NCBI GenBank assembly: GCA_902805655.1
Contig: CADCTF010000127.1
Span: 28,542 to 92,541, forward strand
DNA from: an uncultured Acidimicrobiales bacterium
GTDB taxonomy: Bacteria > Actinomycetota > Acidimicrobiia > Acidimicrobiales > CADCTF01
Length of the DNA stretch: 64,000 bases
Direction: 5' to 3'
The notes below the pieces were generated by a model. It worked only from the letters and a program-made list of their open reading frames with translations, did no database searches and had not been told where the DNA came from. A program made the position numbers and the translations under genes. Positions 8,691 through 16,357 of this stretch are shown here, piece by piece (within the stretch, counting starts at the first letter, position 1; each line of letters begins with the position of its first letter).

Positions 8691-9038
8691 TCAACGGCGA
8701 GTCACTCGTTGCCGGACGTAGCGCGACGCAGCGTCGGCACTGTGCGCGACGGCCACGACACCGTCGCACGCCGCACGCCCAACCTGCCCGGCCACGCCCT
8801 TCATCCGCTCGTAGGCCATGGCCGCCCATGCGTACTCGGTGCCCAGAATCCCAAAGCCGAGTGCGATGACGATGACTCCCGGACCCGGCAGCACCAGCAT
8901 CGCAAGTCCACCGCTGACGACCGCTCCTCCGACCACCGAGACCACGAGTCGCTTCGAGCCGCGGGCGATGAGCCTGAGCACCGGCCATGACGCGCCTGCA
9001 GTAGAACTCGCCTCGGTCCTGGCGGCTGCCGGGCTCAT
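8691..9038 (-). CDS. PGPGW-type transmembrane protein
   Basis: 115 aa from ATG 9038. The signature is a basic N-terminal stretch (LRLIARGSKRLVVSVVGGAVV), then a hydrophobic run with LAMLVLPGPGVIVIALGFGILGTEYAWA, the PGPGxxxIxLGLxxLxxEY pattern of the putative transmembrane PGPGW family. Two membrane segments are likely. An upstream in-frame GTG at 9143 would add 35 arginine-rich residues; neither start has a strong ribosome site. Function unknown. Confidence 0.7.
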   Translation of the reverse strand: MSPAAARTEASSTAGASWPVLRLIARGSKRLVVSVVGGAVVSGGLAMLVLPGPGVIVIALGFGILGTEYAWAAMAYERMKGVAGQVGRAACDGVVAVAHSADAASRYVRQRVTRR

Positions 9039-9194
9039 CGCGTTGCGCCGGACATCAGCCCGCGACCGTGTCGCGCTCTTGCGAGGTACGAGGTCAAGGT
9101 GAGCGTCACGGCCGATCCTCCAGCGGGCGATGGTTGTGGACACACCTTGAACGCGGTCGCTGTCCGGTGGCTGACGCGCCGCTGACCCGCCACG

Positions 9195-9640
9195 TCAGCT
9201 GCCGCCCCCTGGCATGGCGGTGCGAGGGACCGGTGTGACAGCGATGGGTCGACGCACGTAGCCCTCGATGACCTTCCGAGTGACCGAGGGTGCGAGCAGG
9301 GCGTGCCAGCCGCGACGATCCGCACAGCGTGCACCAGCTCCTCCGGCGGGGAGCTTCTTGAGCAGGACCCCGCTGGCGCCCATCCGCCGAGCGTCGAAGA
9401 CGTAGTCGTCGCGCTCGAAGGTCGTGAGGATCACCACTCTGGTCGGCATCGCTTCGTGGACGATCCGCCGGGTGGCTTCGAGGCCGTACTGGAATGCCCG
9501 CACGGGTCGAACCCTCGTCATCGCCAGCACCATGCATCCGGCACCAGCGGCCGCAGAAGCTGCTCTCGCCACCGCGACCGGTCTCGCCTTGTGTGCCAAG
9601 AACATCGCCGCGCCGTCCACCGCCCAGCGTCGGCGGCCGG
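9195..9640 (-). pseudogene. Decayed NarL/FixJ-type response regulator
   Basis: On the minus strand, YGLEATRRIVHEAMPTRVVI continues into LTTFERDDYVFDARRMGASG and LLKK, the second half of a receiver domain including the switch Thr region and conserved Lys. The frame then slips: HAVRIVAAG is read in another frame, and APSVTRKVIEGYVRRP returns to the first. The phospho-Asp segment is scrambled (MTRVRPV where LMDVRMP is expected) and the LuxR-type helix-turn-helix is missing after a TGA at 9195. At least two frameshifts plus a truncation indicate a dead gene. No cognate kinase is visible nearby. Confidence 0.65.
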
Positions 9641-9848
9641 ACAGCCAGTATTCCGGCCCGGCCCGGCCCTGTTCCTCGGACTCAGGACCTCCGCTTCGGT
9701 ATCGATCCTCGACAACGCGTGAACCCGTCAGCCTCCCTGGCGAGCCTCGGGCGCACCATGAACCAAGGCAAGCTCTTCGAGACGATGCCAACACACCGAC
9801 CGACCGCGGTCGGCTGCGAGTGGCCGTCTGGCTGGCGGCGGGTTCCGG

Positions 9849-10397
9849 TCAGGGCCGTGACTCGGCGTCGGCGTGACGGTCGAGCAGCTCGAGCGCCTCG
9901 CGGGCCCACGCGATTCGGGCCCGAGCAGCGTGCTCGCCGGCGCTCAGGGTCATGAGCCAGTAGATCGCGTCCGGAGAACCCGGCTGCTCCTCTATCTCGG
10001 CTCGGACGCGTGCGAACTCCTCGCCGCGGCTCACCGCCGCGTCGAGCGCCTGACTCAGGCGCTCCTGAGTGAGCTCGGGGGGGACGTAGCGCCCGAAGAA
10101 CAGTCGAAGGAGCAGAGGGTCACGTGGCGGCGGCGTGGTGAACGGCTCCGCCAGCAGCTCCCGAAGGCGCGCCTCGCCCGCGGCGGTGAGGTGCACAGGG
10201 CCGACCCCCGTCGTCGCCTCTCGCTCGAGGAGGCCCGCCGCCTCGAGGGCCGTGATGGTCGGGTAGATCTGGCCGAAGCTCTCGTGCCAGAAGTGCCCGA
10301 GCGTGTCGGTGATGGCCGCTCGAAGGGCGTAGCCGGTCATGGGCTCCACCGAGAGCGCGCCAAGCACCGCAAGTTCGGTTTGAGATGTGCGTGCCAT
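9849..10397 (-). CDS. PadR family transcriptional regulator
   Basis: 182 aa. The N-terminal winged helix is typical: LAVLGALSVEPMTGYALRAAI, HFWHESFGQIYPTITALEAAGLL, then REATTGVGPVHLTAAGEARLRELL as the wing. The C-terminal half (FFGRYVPPELTQERL onward) is the helical dimerisation domain of the AphA-like PadR group. It is divergent from a four-TM protein, with a 40-bp gap rich in AGAT/ATCT half-sites, so it probably represses that gene and itself. The effector is unknown. Confidence 0.88.
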   Translation of the reverse strand: MARTSQTELAVLGALSVEPMTGYALRAAITDTLGHFWHESFGQIYPTITALEAAGLLEREATTGVGPVHLTAAGEARLRELLAEPFTTPPPRDPLLLRLFFGRYVPPELTQERLSQALDAAVSRGEEFARVRAEIEEQPGSPDAIYWLMTLSAGEHAARARIAWAREALELLDRHADAESRP

Positions 10398-10401
10398 GCC
10401 C

Positions 10402-10438
10402 TTGACTGTATCTGCTAGAGATGTCTATCTTCCAGATA
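10402..10438 (+). promoter_or_regulatory. Leaderless promoter with overlapping PadR-type operator
   Basis: TTGACT (10402-10407), a 17-bp spacer and TATCTT (10425-10430) form a near-consensus promoter. The expected transcription start, seven to eight bases later, coincides with the ATG at 10438, so the message should be leaderless. Four alternating half-sites, ATCT 10410, AGAT 10419, ATCT 10427 and AGAT 10434, and an outer TATCTG/CAGATA pair (10409-10414, 10433-10438) overlie the -10 and +1. This is where a repressor would block initiation. Binding by the divergent PadR is inferred. Confidence 0.6.
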
Positions 10439-10860
10439 TGTTGACTCTGAAGCATGTGCCAGTCGGCGAAGCCGCTCACCCCCTTCCGCGCTCCCACCGC
10501 ATCGTGGAGCACCGGATCACTCTCACGCTCCTGGCCGGTGTAGCGACCTTCCAGTTGGCCCTGGTGGCGGGCGCACCTTGGGGTGCCGCGGCATGGGGAG
10601 GGCAAGCGCCGGGTGTCCTACCGACGTCGCTCCGGGTCGGCAGCGCCGTCAATGTGCTCGTCTACGCAGCGCTCGCGGGGATTGTCGTCACCGACCGGCT
10701 GAGCTCCACCGCAAGGCGACGTGTGCTCACCGGCACGAGCCTGATCATGGTGCTCGCGACCGTCATGAACCTGGCGACCCGATCGCCGGTCGAGAGGATC
10801 TGGGCACCAGTGGCAGCAGGGCTCGCTGTGCTGCTGTGGCGTGGTCGAGAGACGCGCTGA
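10438..10860 (+). CDS. Four-TM integral membrane protein, PadR-linked
   Basis: 140 aa. Hydrophobic segments at about residues 28-47 (ITLTLLAGVATFQLALVAGA), 68-85 (GSAVNVLVYAALAGIVV), 96-111 (LTGTSLIMVLATVMNLA) and 118-134 suggest four helices. RSPVERIWAPVAA near the end resembles small DUF-type membrane proteins often annotated only as hypothetical. The ATG at 10438 coincides with the predicted transcription start. PadR-controlled membrane proteins are often stress or efflux related, but no transport function can be claimed here. Confidence 0.75.
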   Translation: MLTLKHVPVGEAAHPLPRSHRIVEHRITLTLLAGVATFQLALVAGAPWGAAAWGGQAPGVLPTSLRVGSAVNVLVYAALAGIVVTDRLSSTARRRVLTGTSLIMVLATVMNLATRSPVERIWAPVAAGLAVLLWRGRETR

Positions 10861-10948
10861 TACCTGGCACGTCCCTCCCGGCGAGGGGCCGACGTGCGGC
10901 ACGCCGGTGACCTCGCCGCGGAGCTCGCCGAAGCCTGACGGCAGCGCC

Positions 10949-11983
10949 TCAGAGGCGGATCACGACCTTGCCGCTGGCTCGACCGTCGATCACATATCGG
11001 ACAGCGGCTGCGGCCTCGGCCAGGCTGTAGGTCCGGTCGATCACCGGTCGGACCTGTCCGGACACGACAAGCTCTCGAAGCGCCGAAAGGTCGGCCTCGT
11101 TGGTGGACGAGATGAACGTGCCGAGCTTCTGGCTGACGAACGGCGACAACAGCATGGCCCGCACCTGACGGCCCGATCCCCCCAGCAGACGCCCGGACGT
11201 CTCGCCGCCCACGATGACGAGCGTCCCGCGAGGCGTCAGCAACCGTCGGAGGTCTGAGAGCCGGCCGTTGCCGCCGATGTCGAGGACCGCGTCGAAGCGC
11301 AGCGCTGCACCGGCCAGGTCCGTGCGGCTGTAGTCGATGACATCGTCGGCCCCCAGGGACCGGACGAAGTCGACCTTGGCCGTGCTGCAGACGCCGGTGA
11401 CCTCGGCGCCGAACGCCTTGGCGATCTGCACCGCGAAGCTGCCCACACCACCGGAGGCGCCGATGACGAGCACCTTGTCACCGGCCTTCACCTGCGCTTG
11501 ATCGCGCACCGCCTGCAGCGCGGTGACCCCGGAGATCGGCATCGTCGCCGCTTCCTCGAAGGACGCGTTGCCGGGCTTGACGGAGAGCTTCGCCGTCTTG
11601 GCCCGCACGTGGGGAGCGAACGCCCCGTCGCACTCGCCGAACACCTCGTCACCCACCTCGACGCCGGCCGCATCTGCACCGACGGCTTCCACCGTTCCGG
11701 AGAAGGCTCTGCCGGGGTTGAGGTGCTTCGGCTCCCGCAGCCCGAAGCCGGCGAGGCGGATGGGATAGGGAAGTCCGGCAAGGATGTGCCAGGTGCCGCG
11801 GTCGACGCTGGCTGCGTGGACCCGCACGAGCACCTCGTCGGCGCCCATCGTCGGCGTCGCGACCTCCTCCGGGCAAAGGACGGCCTCGGGATCAGGTCCG
11901 TACACGTGTTGCGCGATCGCCGTCATCGTCGACGGCCCGTCGCTGGGGAGCAGATCCTTCTCGTGGTGCGGAATGGCCTTCAT
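10949..11983 (-). CDS. NAD(P)-dependent MDR-family alcohol dehydrogenase / quinone reductase
   Basis: 344 aa medium-chain dehydrogenase/reductase. It has a GroES-like N-terminal domain (DEVLVRVHAASVDRGTWHILAG; GRAFSGTVEAVGADAAGVEVGDEVFGE), then a Rossmann domain with the fingerprint VLVIGASGGVGSFAVQIAKAFGAEVTGV. The zinc-binding Cys/His set of true alcohol dehydrogenases is absent, so it belongs with the zinc-free quinone reductases that reduce enones or quinones with NADPH. ATG 11983 follows AGGAG by ten bases. The frame stays open upstream into the VOC relic, but those residues are not part of this family. Confidence 0.88.
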   Translation of the reverse strand: MKAIPHHEKDLLPSDGPSTMTAIAQHVYGPDPEAVLCPEEVATPTMGADEVLVRVHAASVDRGTWHILAGLPYPIRLAGFGLREPKHLNPGRAFSGTVEAVGADAAGVEVGDEVFGECDGAFAPHVRAKTAKLSVKPGNASFEEAATMPISGVTALQAVRDQAQVKAGDKVLVIGASGGVGSFAVQIAKAFGAEVTGVCSTAKVDFVRSLGADDVIDYSRTDLAGAALRFDAVLDIGGNGRLSDLRRLLTPRGTLVIVGGETSGRLLGGSGRQVRAMLLSPFVSQKLGTFISSTNEADLSALRELVVSGQVRPVIDRTYSLAEAAAAVRYVIDGRASGKVVIRL

Positions 11984-12054
11984 GGCAGTGGTTCTCCTGG
12001 GGTGAGTCGATCGGTCGTCGGGGACACCGCCCACCATCTCGGAAACCCCTGACC

Positions 12055-12447
12055 TGAGGCTGCGTCGCCGCTGACTCGGCCGACCGCGTTGCCATCGAGA
12101 TCGGCGTTCCTGGCGGAATGGCCCCACGGCTGTGTCCGTGGGCCGTGGGCCGTGGATGACGGCAACCCCGGCACGGACCGCCTGTTCGTGCGCCGCCGCC
12201 AGGTCGAGCACCTGGAACGCGATTGGCGAGCGCTCGGAGGTTCTACCGTCCTTCGACTCGTAGAGAGCAAAGTGCAGGAACGCGCCGTCGGTCCAGGACG
12301 CGGCCGCATGCCGGCCGTCGATCCACCGATCGGTCCCGTCGTGATCATCGACGTGCACTCGATCCCGAAGCCCGCAGAGCAGAGATGCGGGGACCGGTCG
12401 AGGTCCCGCACTTCGAGGACCACGGCAACCAGGTGCGGACCGGCCAT
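12055..12447 (-). pseudogene. Frameshifted VOC/glyoxalase-family gene
   Basis: Fragments of one vicinal-oxygen-chelate protein appear in alternating frames. HLVAVVLEVRDLDRSPHL opens in one frame. WTDGAFLHFALYES and SPIAFQVLDLAAAHEQAVRAG follow in a second. PWGHSARNADLDGNAV, the usual VOC C-terminal motif PxGxxxxxxDPDGN, returns to the first frame. At least two indels are needed to rebuild a gene of normal ~120-aa length. It lies just upstream of the MDR gene on the same strand and ends before the tRNA-Arg. Confidence 0.65.
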
Positions 12448-12635
12448 ACCTCATCGATGCCTCGAATACTGACTGTCTCGAGCCGGTGAGATGAGCCGAC
12501 GCTCGAACTTCCTCTGTTTGACGACGGATCGAGCGGGCGCCGGCTGGTCCCGGCCCATGGTCACCGCCACCCCGACCTACGATGAGGAACGCCGTTACGC
12601 GCGGAAGCTCGCGCGGAGCCTGGCGTGGTAGTCCC

Positions 12636-12708
12636 GCCCTGGTAGCTCAGCGGATAGAGCAACCGCCTCCTAAGCGGTAGGTCGCCCGTTCGATCCGGGC
12701 CTGGGGCG
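12636..12708 (+). tRNA. tRNA-Arg (anticodon CCU)
   Basis: 73 nt cloverleaf read by eye. The acceptor 5' strand GCCCTGG pairs with CTGGGGC, with two G-U wobbles. D-arm GCTC...GAGC. Anticodon stem ACCGC/GCGGT around loop CTCCTAA, with CCT at 12669-12671. T-arm GCCCG TTCGATC CGGGC, then discriminator G at 12708. CCA is not encoded. Its 3' end is the left repeat of an island that ends at 16382. Confidence 0.93.
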
Positions 12709-13020
12709 CACATATGGCCTGGTCAGGGCGTTGCGGTGGTCGGCGAGCCGGTGACGGATGGTGCGCCCGGCAAGCGCTTCTCGCAGGGTGACGAGGTCGG
12801 TGTCCGCCCCGAAGGTGACCGGCTGCACCGTGGCACCGGCTACCCGTCCCGGGAGCACGCTCTCAGCGTGTGGGCGGACGAGGACGCTGTAGGCCCGGCG
12901 AGCCGCTCCGGGGCTGCCGAGGTCGAGCTCCTCTGCGACCTTCCGCCATGAGAGCGACTGAGCGTCCCGAAGGTCGGCGATCTTCTTAGCGGTGAATTCG
13001 TACTTTTCGGTGCTTGCCAT
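12670..13020 (-). CDS. Small helix-turn-helix protein of the island, C-terminus encoded by the att core
   Basis: 116 aa from ATG 13020. The N-terminal half, EKYEFTAKKIADLRDAQSLSW followed by RKVAEELDLGSPGAARRAYS, is a compact helix-turn-helix seen in many small actinobacterial proteins, often near mobile DNA; function is not established. The last ~12 codons run antisense through the tRNA T-arm, and the TAG stop lies in the anticodon loop, so the present C-terminus (RPRPGSNGRPTA) was created by integration. On the excised circle the frame would instead continue seven codons past the core and stop. The product is a probable DNA-binding protein. Confidence 0.6.
   Translation of the reverse strand: MASTEKYEFTAKKIADLRDAQSLSWRKVAEELDLGSPGAARRAYSVLVRPHAESVLPGRVAGATVQPVTFGADTDLVTLREALAGRTIRHRLADHRNALTRPYVRPRPGSNGRPTA
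12685..12709 (+). repeat. Left attachment-type direct repeat (25 bp) in tRNA-Arg 3' end
   Basis: Begins CCCGTTCGATCC within the T-arm and ends GGGGCGC one base past the discriminator. An identical copy lies at 16358-16382. Identity stops abruptly on both sides (G versus C before, A versus T after), as expected for an integration core rather than a chance partial tRNA copy. Sites in the T-loop-to-3'-end of tRNAs are standard tyrosine-integrase targets. Confidence 0.85.
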
Positions 13021-13136
13021 TGTCGGCTCCTTTGTGGTGTGCCCCGCTGTGCTTGGACTCAACGTACGGAGCCCCGGACAAGAAGTTCAGCCCGCAGCGA
13101 GAGTCTCGATCTACCAGGAGAGATGTCCCACGATGG

Positions 13137-13385
13137 GTGCGTGTCGTGTCCGCTCCTCCCCTCACTCCTGCGGAAATAGCCGAAGACCGCACTCGCCGAG
13201 ATCAATGGATGCTGTTACAGGACCTCGCCGCTGCTCATGGCGTCCCTATCAGTGCTCTTGTCCGCCAGGCGATCGACGACGCCTTGGCCCGTCTTGAGGA
13301 GCACGGTGGATTGGGAGGTGCCGCCCAACCCAGAGATCGTCAAGCTAATAATCAATGCCGCATTGGACCAACGGAAGGCCCGTAA
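13137..13385 (+). CDS. Small ribbon-helix-helix-like protein
   Basis: 82 aa if started at GTG 13137; GTG 13146 is an alternative. LTPAEIAEDRTRRDQWMLLQ and DLAAAHGVPISALVRQAIDDALARLEE look like the helix-turn-helix pair of a ribbon-helix-helix regulator or of CopG-like antitoxins (short N-terminal strand region, then two amphipathic helices). An AGGAGAG run lies 15-20 bases upstream. No toxin partner is visible. It is divergent from the HTH gene across a 116-bp gap inside the island. Assignment is tentative. Confidence 0.45.
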   Translation: MRVVSAPPLTPAEIAEDRTRRDQWMLLQDLAAAHGVPISALVRQAIDDALARLEEHGGLGGAAQPRDRQANNQCRIGPTEGP

Positions 13386-13696
13386 CCATGCACAGGAGTG
13401 AACGAGTTCGTGCCGCCGCCTCCCACTGCGGAGCCGACGGCGTCCCGCCCCGTTCCCGCGGGCAGCACCGGGCGCTGCTCGAGGCACCCGTTGCGCACGT
13501 CGCGCCTTGCCCGGCCGGCTGGCCGACACCCGGTCGAGGTCGAGGAGGATCACCGCCCCATTGTCGGCGCTTCTTCGAGGTTCGCGTATCGGCTGCCCAG
13601 TGCATCGACTGCAAGTCGTCGTATGCTTCGCGTGACGAGCGTCACACAACGGTCGTCTCCGTCACATTTGTGGTGACCGCACCCTTCGGGAGAGAC
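13386..13696. other. 311-bp island stretch without an identifiable gene
   Basis: No frame on either strand gives recognisable protein sequence, and the open frames here have no family motif. The right third upstream of the solute-binding protein holds two short palindromes (see 13632-13645 and the GTCAC-N7-GTGAC at 13661-13677) and the GGGAGAG ribosome site at 13688-13694. It may contain the promoter of the downstream lipoprotein. Confidence 0.4.
13632..13645. promoter_or_regulatory. Candidate operator upstream of the island solute-binding protein
   Basis: A perfect 6-bp inverted repeat GTGACG-AG-CGTCAC lies 51 bp before the ATG. A second, related palindrome GTCAC-N7-GTGAC follows at 13661-13677. 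Two similar palindromes in tandem before a transport gene suggest regulator binding, but no matching regulator is known here. Confidence 0.3.
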
Positions 13697-15376
13697 ATGA
13701 ACCCACGCAGCGCTCGTTCGGGCACGCTTCGCCTCACGGCGCTGGTGGCCGCGGCCACCCTGGTACTCGGGGCCTGCGGCTCCGGTGGGGGCGGTGACGA
13801 CCCCGGGGAGACCGGGAGCGGCGGCACGCCTAAGCCGGGCGGCTCCGTCAGCATCGGCCTGGAAGCCGAGACGGCCGGCTGGCAGCCCGGCAAGGACTCG
13901 TACGCCGAGTCTGGCGCCAGCGTCCACTATGCGATCTACGACCCGCTCCTGATGCTTGACAAGGACGGCGAGCCCAAGCCCTTCCTGGCAGAGTCGGTGT
14001 CCAAGAGCGCCGACCTCAAGGAGTGGACGATCAAGCTGCGTCCGAACATCAAGTTCCACGACGGCACGCCGCTCACCGCCGACAACCAGAAGGAAGCCTT
14101 CGACACGGTGCTGAAGGCGACCGGTGCCCGCACTGCCGGCATTCTTAACGGAGTGTCGATGTCGATCGTGGACCCGCTCACGGTCAAATACACCTTGACG
14201 GAGCCCAACGCGGCCTTCGGTGACGTGCTCACCGCCGCCTCCGGCTTCGCCTTCTCGATGGCCAACTACAAGGCCAAGGGCACCGACATCTCCGCCAACC
14301 CAGTCGGCACCGGGCCCTTCGTGTTCCAGAGCTGGACGCGTGACAGCCAGCTGGTGGTGAAGAAGAACCCGAACTACTGGATCCAGGGCCTCCCCTACCT
14401 GGACGAGGTGATCTTCAAGCCGATCCCCGACGAGGACGCTCGCCTGGCCACCTTGCAGTCGGATGGCATCAACATGATGCACACCCTGCGCCAGAGCCTG
14501 GTGAAGAAGGCGAAGGGCTCGGCCAAGGTGGATGGCTTCGTCGTGTACGACTTCCTCGGCAACAACAGCGGTTCGAACATCTTCAACACCGGCAAGCCTC
14601 CCTTCGACGACAAGCGGGTGCGCCAGGCCCTGGTGCTCGCGTCGGATCAGAAGCTGGCCATCGACGCCCTCGGTGGAACGGGCATGGTGCCGGAGTCGAC
14701 GCAGCTGTACACCCCTAACTCCCCGTGGTTCTCGCAAAAGGCAGCTGCGACGTACCCCAAGCAGGACGTCAACAAGGCGAGGTCGCTGCTCGCGGCCTAC
14801 GTGGCCGACCCGACTCGCTCCGACAAGAAGCCGGTGGGCACGCCGGTCTCGTTCCGCTACGACTGCCCGCCCGACCCGTCGCTCGTCGACCTGTCCCTCG
14901 TGTACCAGGGCATGTGGACGGCCATCGGTGCTCGCGTCGAGCTCCGTCAGGTCGAGCAGTCGGTCCACATCAGCGAGGCGGTGGGCAACCCCCCGAGCTA
15001 CACCTCCGACTACGACGTCAAGTGCTGGCGCAACGGCGGCCAGGGTGACCCGGATGGCTCCTTGTTCAGCACGTTCGCGAACGTCACCGGGGCGGCATCC
15101 AACGTCACGGATTTCACGACGCCAAAGCTTCAGGAGCTGATCCAGAGGGGTCGCACCACCGCCGACATCGACGAGCGAAAGAAGGTCTACGAGGACATCA
15201 GCATCCTCTTCAACGAGGAGCTGCCGTTCATGCTCCACGGTGGCACCGCCTCGATCGTCGCCGCCAAGCCGTACGTGAAGAACGTCGTCGACTGGACCTT
15301 CCCCGACCGGACCACCAAGGGCCCGGCAATCACCCAGTCCGTCATCACCGTGCGGGAGCTTTGGCTCGACCGGTAG
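13697..15376 (+). CDS. ABC-transporter solute-binding lipoprotein, family 5 (peptide/nickel type)
   Basis: 559 aa. A signal peptide with lipobox LGAC (about residue 27) is followed by a Gly/Ser-rich linker, then the extended family-5 binding fold: GGSVSIGLEAETAGWQPGKD, the long LAESVSKSADLKEWTIKLRP and IKFHDGTPLTADN motif, NPVGTGPFVFQSW, KKNPNYW and DDKRVRQALVLASDQKLAIDAL. These are hallmarks of oligopeptide- or dipeptide-binding proteins tethered outside the membrane. No permease or ATPase gene is near, so it is an orphan receptor that would borrow a transporter or act as a sensor. ATG 13697 has GGGAGAG upstream. It lies inside the tRNA-bounded island and ends at a strong hairpin. Confidence 0.88.
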   Translation: MNPRSARSGTLRLTALVAAATLVLGACGSGGGGDDPGETGSGGTPKPGGSVSIGLEAETAGWQPGKDSYAESGASVHYAIYDPLLMLDKDGEPKPFLAESVSKSADLKEWTIKLRPNIKFHDGTPLTADNQKEAFDTVLKATGARTAGILNGVSMSIVDPLTVKYTLTEPNAAFGDVLTAASGFAFSMANYKAKGTDISANPVGTGPFVFQSWTRDSQLVVKKNPNYWIQGLPYLDEVIFKPIPDEDARLATLQSDGINMMHTLRQSLVKKAKGSAKVDGFVVYDFLGNNSGSNIFNTGKPPFDDKRVRQALVLASDQKLAIDALGGTGMVPESTQLYTPNSPWFSQKAAATYPKQDVNKARSLLAAYVADPTRSDKKPVGTPVSFRYDCPPDPSLVDLSLVYQGMWTAIGARVELRQVEQSVHISEAVGNPPSYTSDYDVKCWRNGGQGDPDGSLFSTFANVTGAASNVTDFTTPKLQELIQRGRTTADIDERKKVYEDISILFNEELPFMLHGGTASIVAAKPYVKNVVDWTFPDRTTKGPAITQSVITVRELWLDR

Positions 15377-15403
15377 TCCCGTGACCCGGTAGCACCAGGC
15401 GTA

Positions 15404-15442
15404 CGAACGTGAGCGAGCGGGCCTCCTGCTCGCTCACGTTCG
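15404..15442 (+). terminator. Strong hairpin after the solute-binding protein
   Basis: A perfect 15-bp inverted repeat (arms 15404-15418 and 15428-15442, beginning CGAACGTGAGCG) with a 9-nt loop starts 27 bp after the stop codon. There is no T-run, so it is a probable actinobacterial-type terminator or RNA-stabilising hairpin. Confidence 0.7.
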
Positions 15443-15497
15443 CGTTCGCGTTCAGGCCGGAGTGACGGGTCCCGGCACGGCAGCCGCCGCAGCAGCA

Positions 15498-16037
15498 CCG
15501 ACCCGGAGGATGACGACACTGAGGATGAGGACGAAACTGAGCCTGTTGGCTCCGAGGAGGGTGCCGACGAGTCCGCAGGGGAGGACGGGAAGGAGCCGAG
15601 GACAAGGAGTTCACCTCGCCGAGGCGGAGGACCGGGCTCGACCGGGAGGCTCGCTACCGGGGTTCGGGCCAAGAAGAACCGGAGGGGAAGCGGCGGAGGC
15701 AGGTCTGACCAAGACGCGCTTGAAACTCGAGTTCTACCGAGCAGCGCTGGCGCATCCGGAGCGGATCAAGGATGTGGAGGCTGCCTTCAAGTTGGCGAAC
15801 CTCAGCGGCATCAGCACAGACGGAGAGGACATCGCCGGCTTGGACACCGCTGTCGCCCAGGTCGTCGACCGCTACCCGTATCTGGTGAACGAGCACGCTC
15901 CGGTTCCGGTGCAGCGGGACGTACCTCTCGTCGCCACTGCCAGTCGCAGGAACCCGAAGCGTACGAACACCGACGGGTACGACACCGCCGAGCTCGTCAA
16001 GAGGTTTCAGGTGCTCGCCCGGAGGGTGGGTCGTTGA
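15498..16037 (+). pseudogene. Frameshifted phage scaffolding (Gp20-like) protein relic
   Basis: An acidic, disordered N-terminal part (DPEDDDTEDEDETEPVGSEE) is followed in other frames by EDKEFT and HLAEAEDRA, then by LTKTRLKLEFYRAALAHPER, KDVEAAFKLANLSGISTDGED and LDTAVAQVVDRYPYLV, ending at a TGA at 16035. The acidic head plus the xxxLADLSGIxxDxxGxxxGLxxAVxxLxxxxPYLV tail is characteristic of phage capsid scaffolding proteins. The parts lie in at least two frames, so the gene is broken, although the C-terminal ~110 codons remain open. It indicates a phage origin for the island. Assignment rests on recalled family pattern. Confidence 0.55.
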
Positions 16038-16053
16038 CAGAGAGGCACAAGCG

Positions 16054-16350
16054 TTATTCGGGAGTCGCCGCCTCAAGACGGCTTGCGACCATTACGCCGA
16101 GGCCCGTGATGCCCCACTTCTCGTCCCCCGCCGCAAAGATCAACCCGTGGAACTCAAGGGTCCTTATGATCCCATAAGAGGCAGGCGTTGACCAATTCAC
16201 CATGTCGCCGACCGTCCCGTAGAACCCTTCGCGCGGAGGGGGGTCCGGGTTATGCAATCTGCCTAGTGCGATTACATGAGCCCCTTCGAGATCTCTCAAG
16301 GCCCGAACGGCGAGAAGGTTCAGTGTGAACGAAACGTCATCCGTCGGCAA
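16054..16350 (-). CDS. Short winged-helix-like ORF at the right island end
   Basis: 98 aa from TTG 16350, with no ribosome site; the true start may have been lost at the junction 8 bp away. The C-terminal half (ASYGIIRTLEFHGLIFAAGD then EKWGITGLGVMVASRLE) has the recognition-helix-plus-wing pattern of MarR/ArsR-like winged helices. Codon use is visibly poorer in GC than in its neighbours (ATA-, TTA- and AAT-type codons on the strand), supporting foreign origin. Function is unknown. Confidence 0.4.
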   Translation of the reverse strand: MPTDDVSFTLNLLAVRALRDLEGAHVIALGRLHNPDPPPREGFYGTVGDMVNWSTPASYGIIRTLEFHGLIFAAGDEKWGITGLGVMVASRLEAATPE

Positions 16351-16357
16351 CGTTAGC

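Noticed and set aside
12557..12631. 24-codon ORF just before tRNA-Arg (MVTATPTYDEERRYARKL...)
   Set aside because: No ribosome site or homology recognised; could be a gene tail or chance.
13550..15238. 562-codon minus-strand frame opposite the solute-binding protein
   Set aside because: Low-complexity Val/Arg/Leu sequence; the plus-strand gene has lipobox, ribosome site and family motifs.
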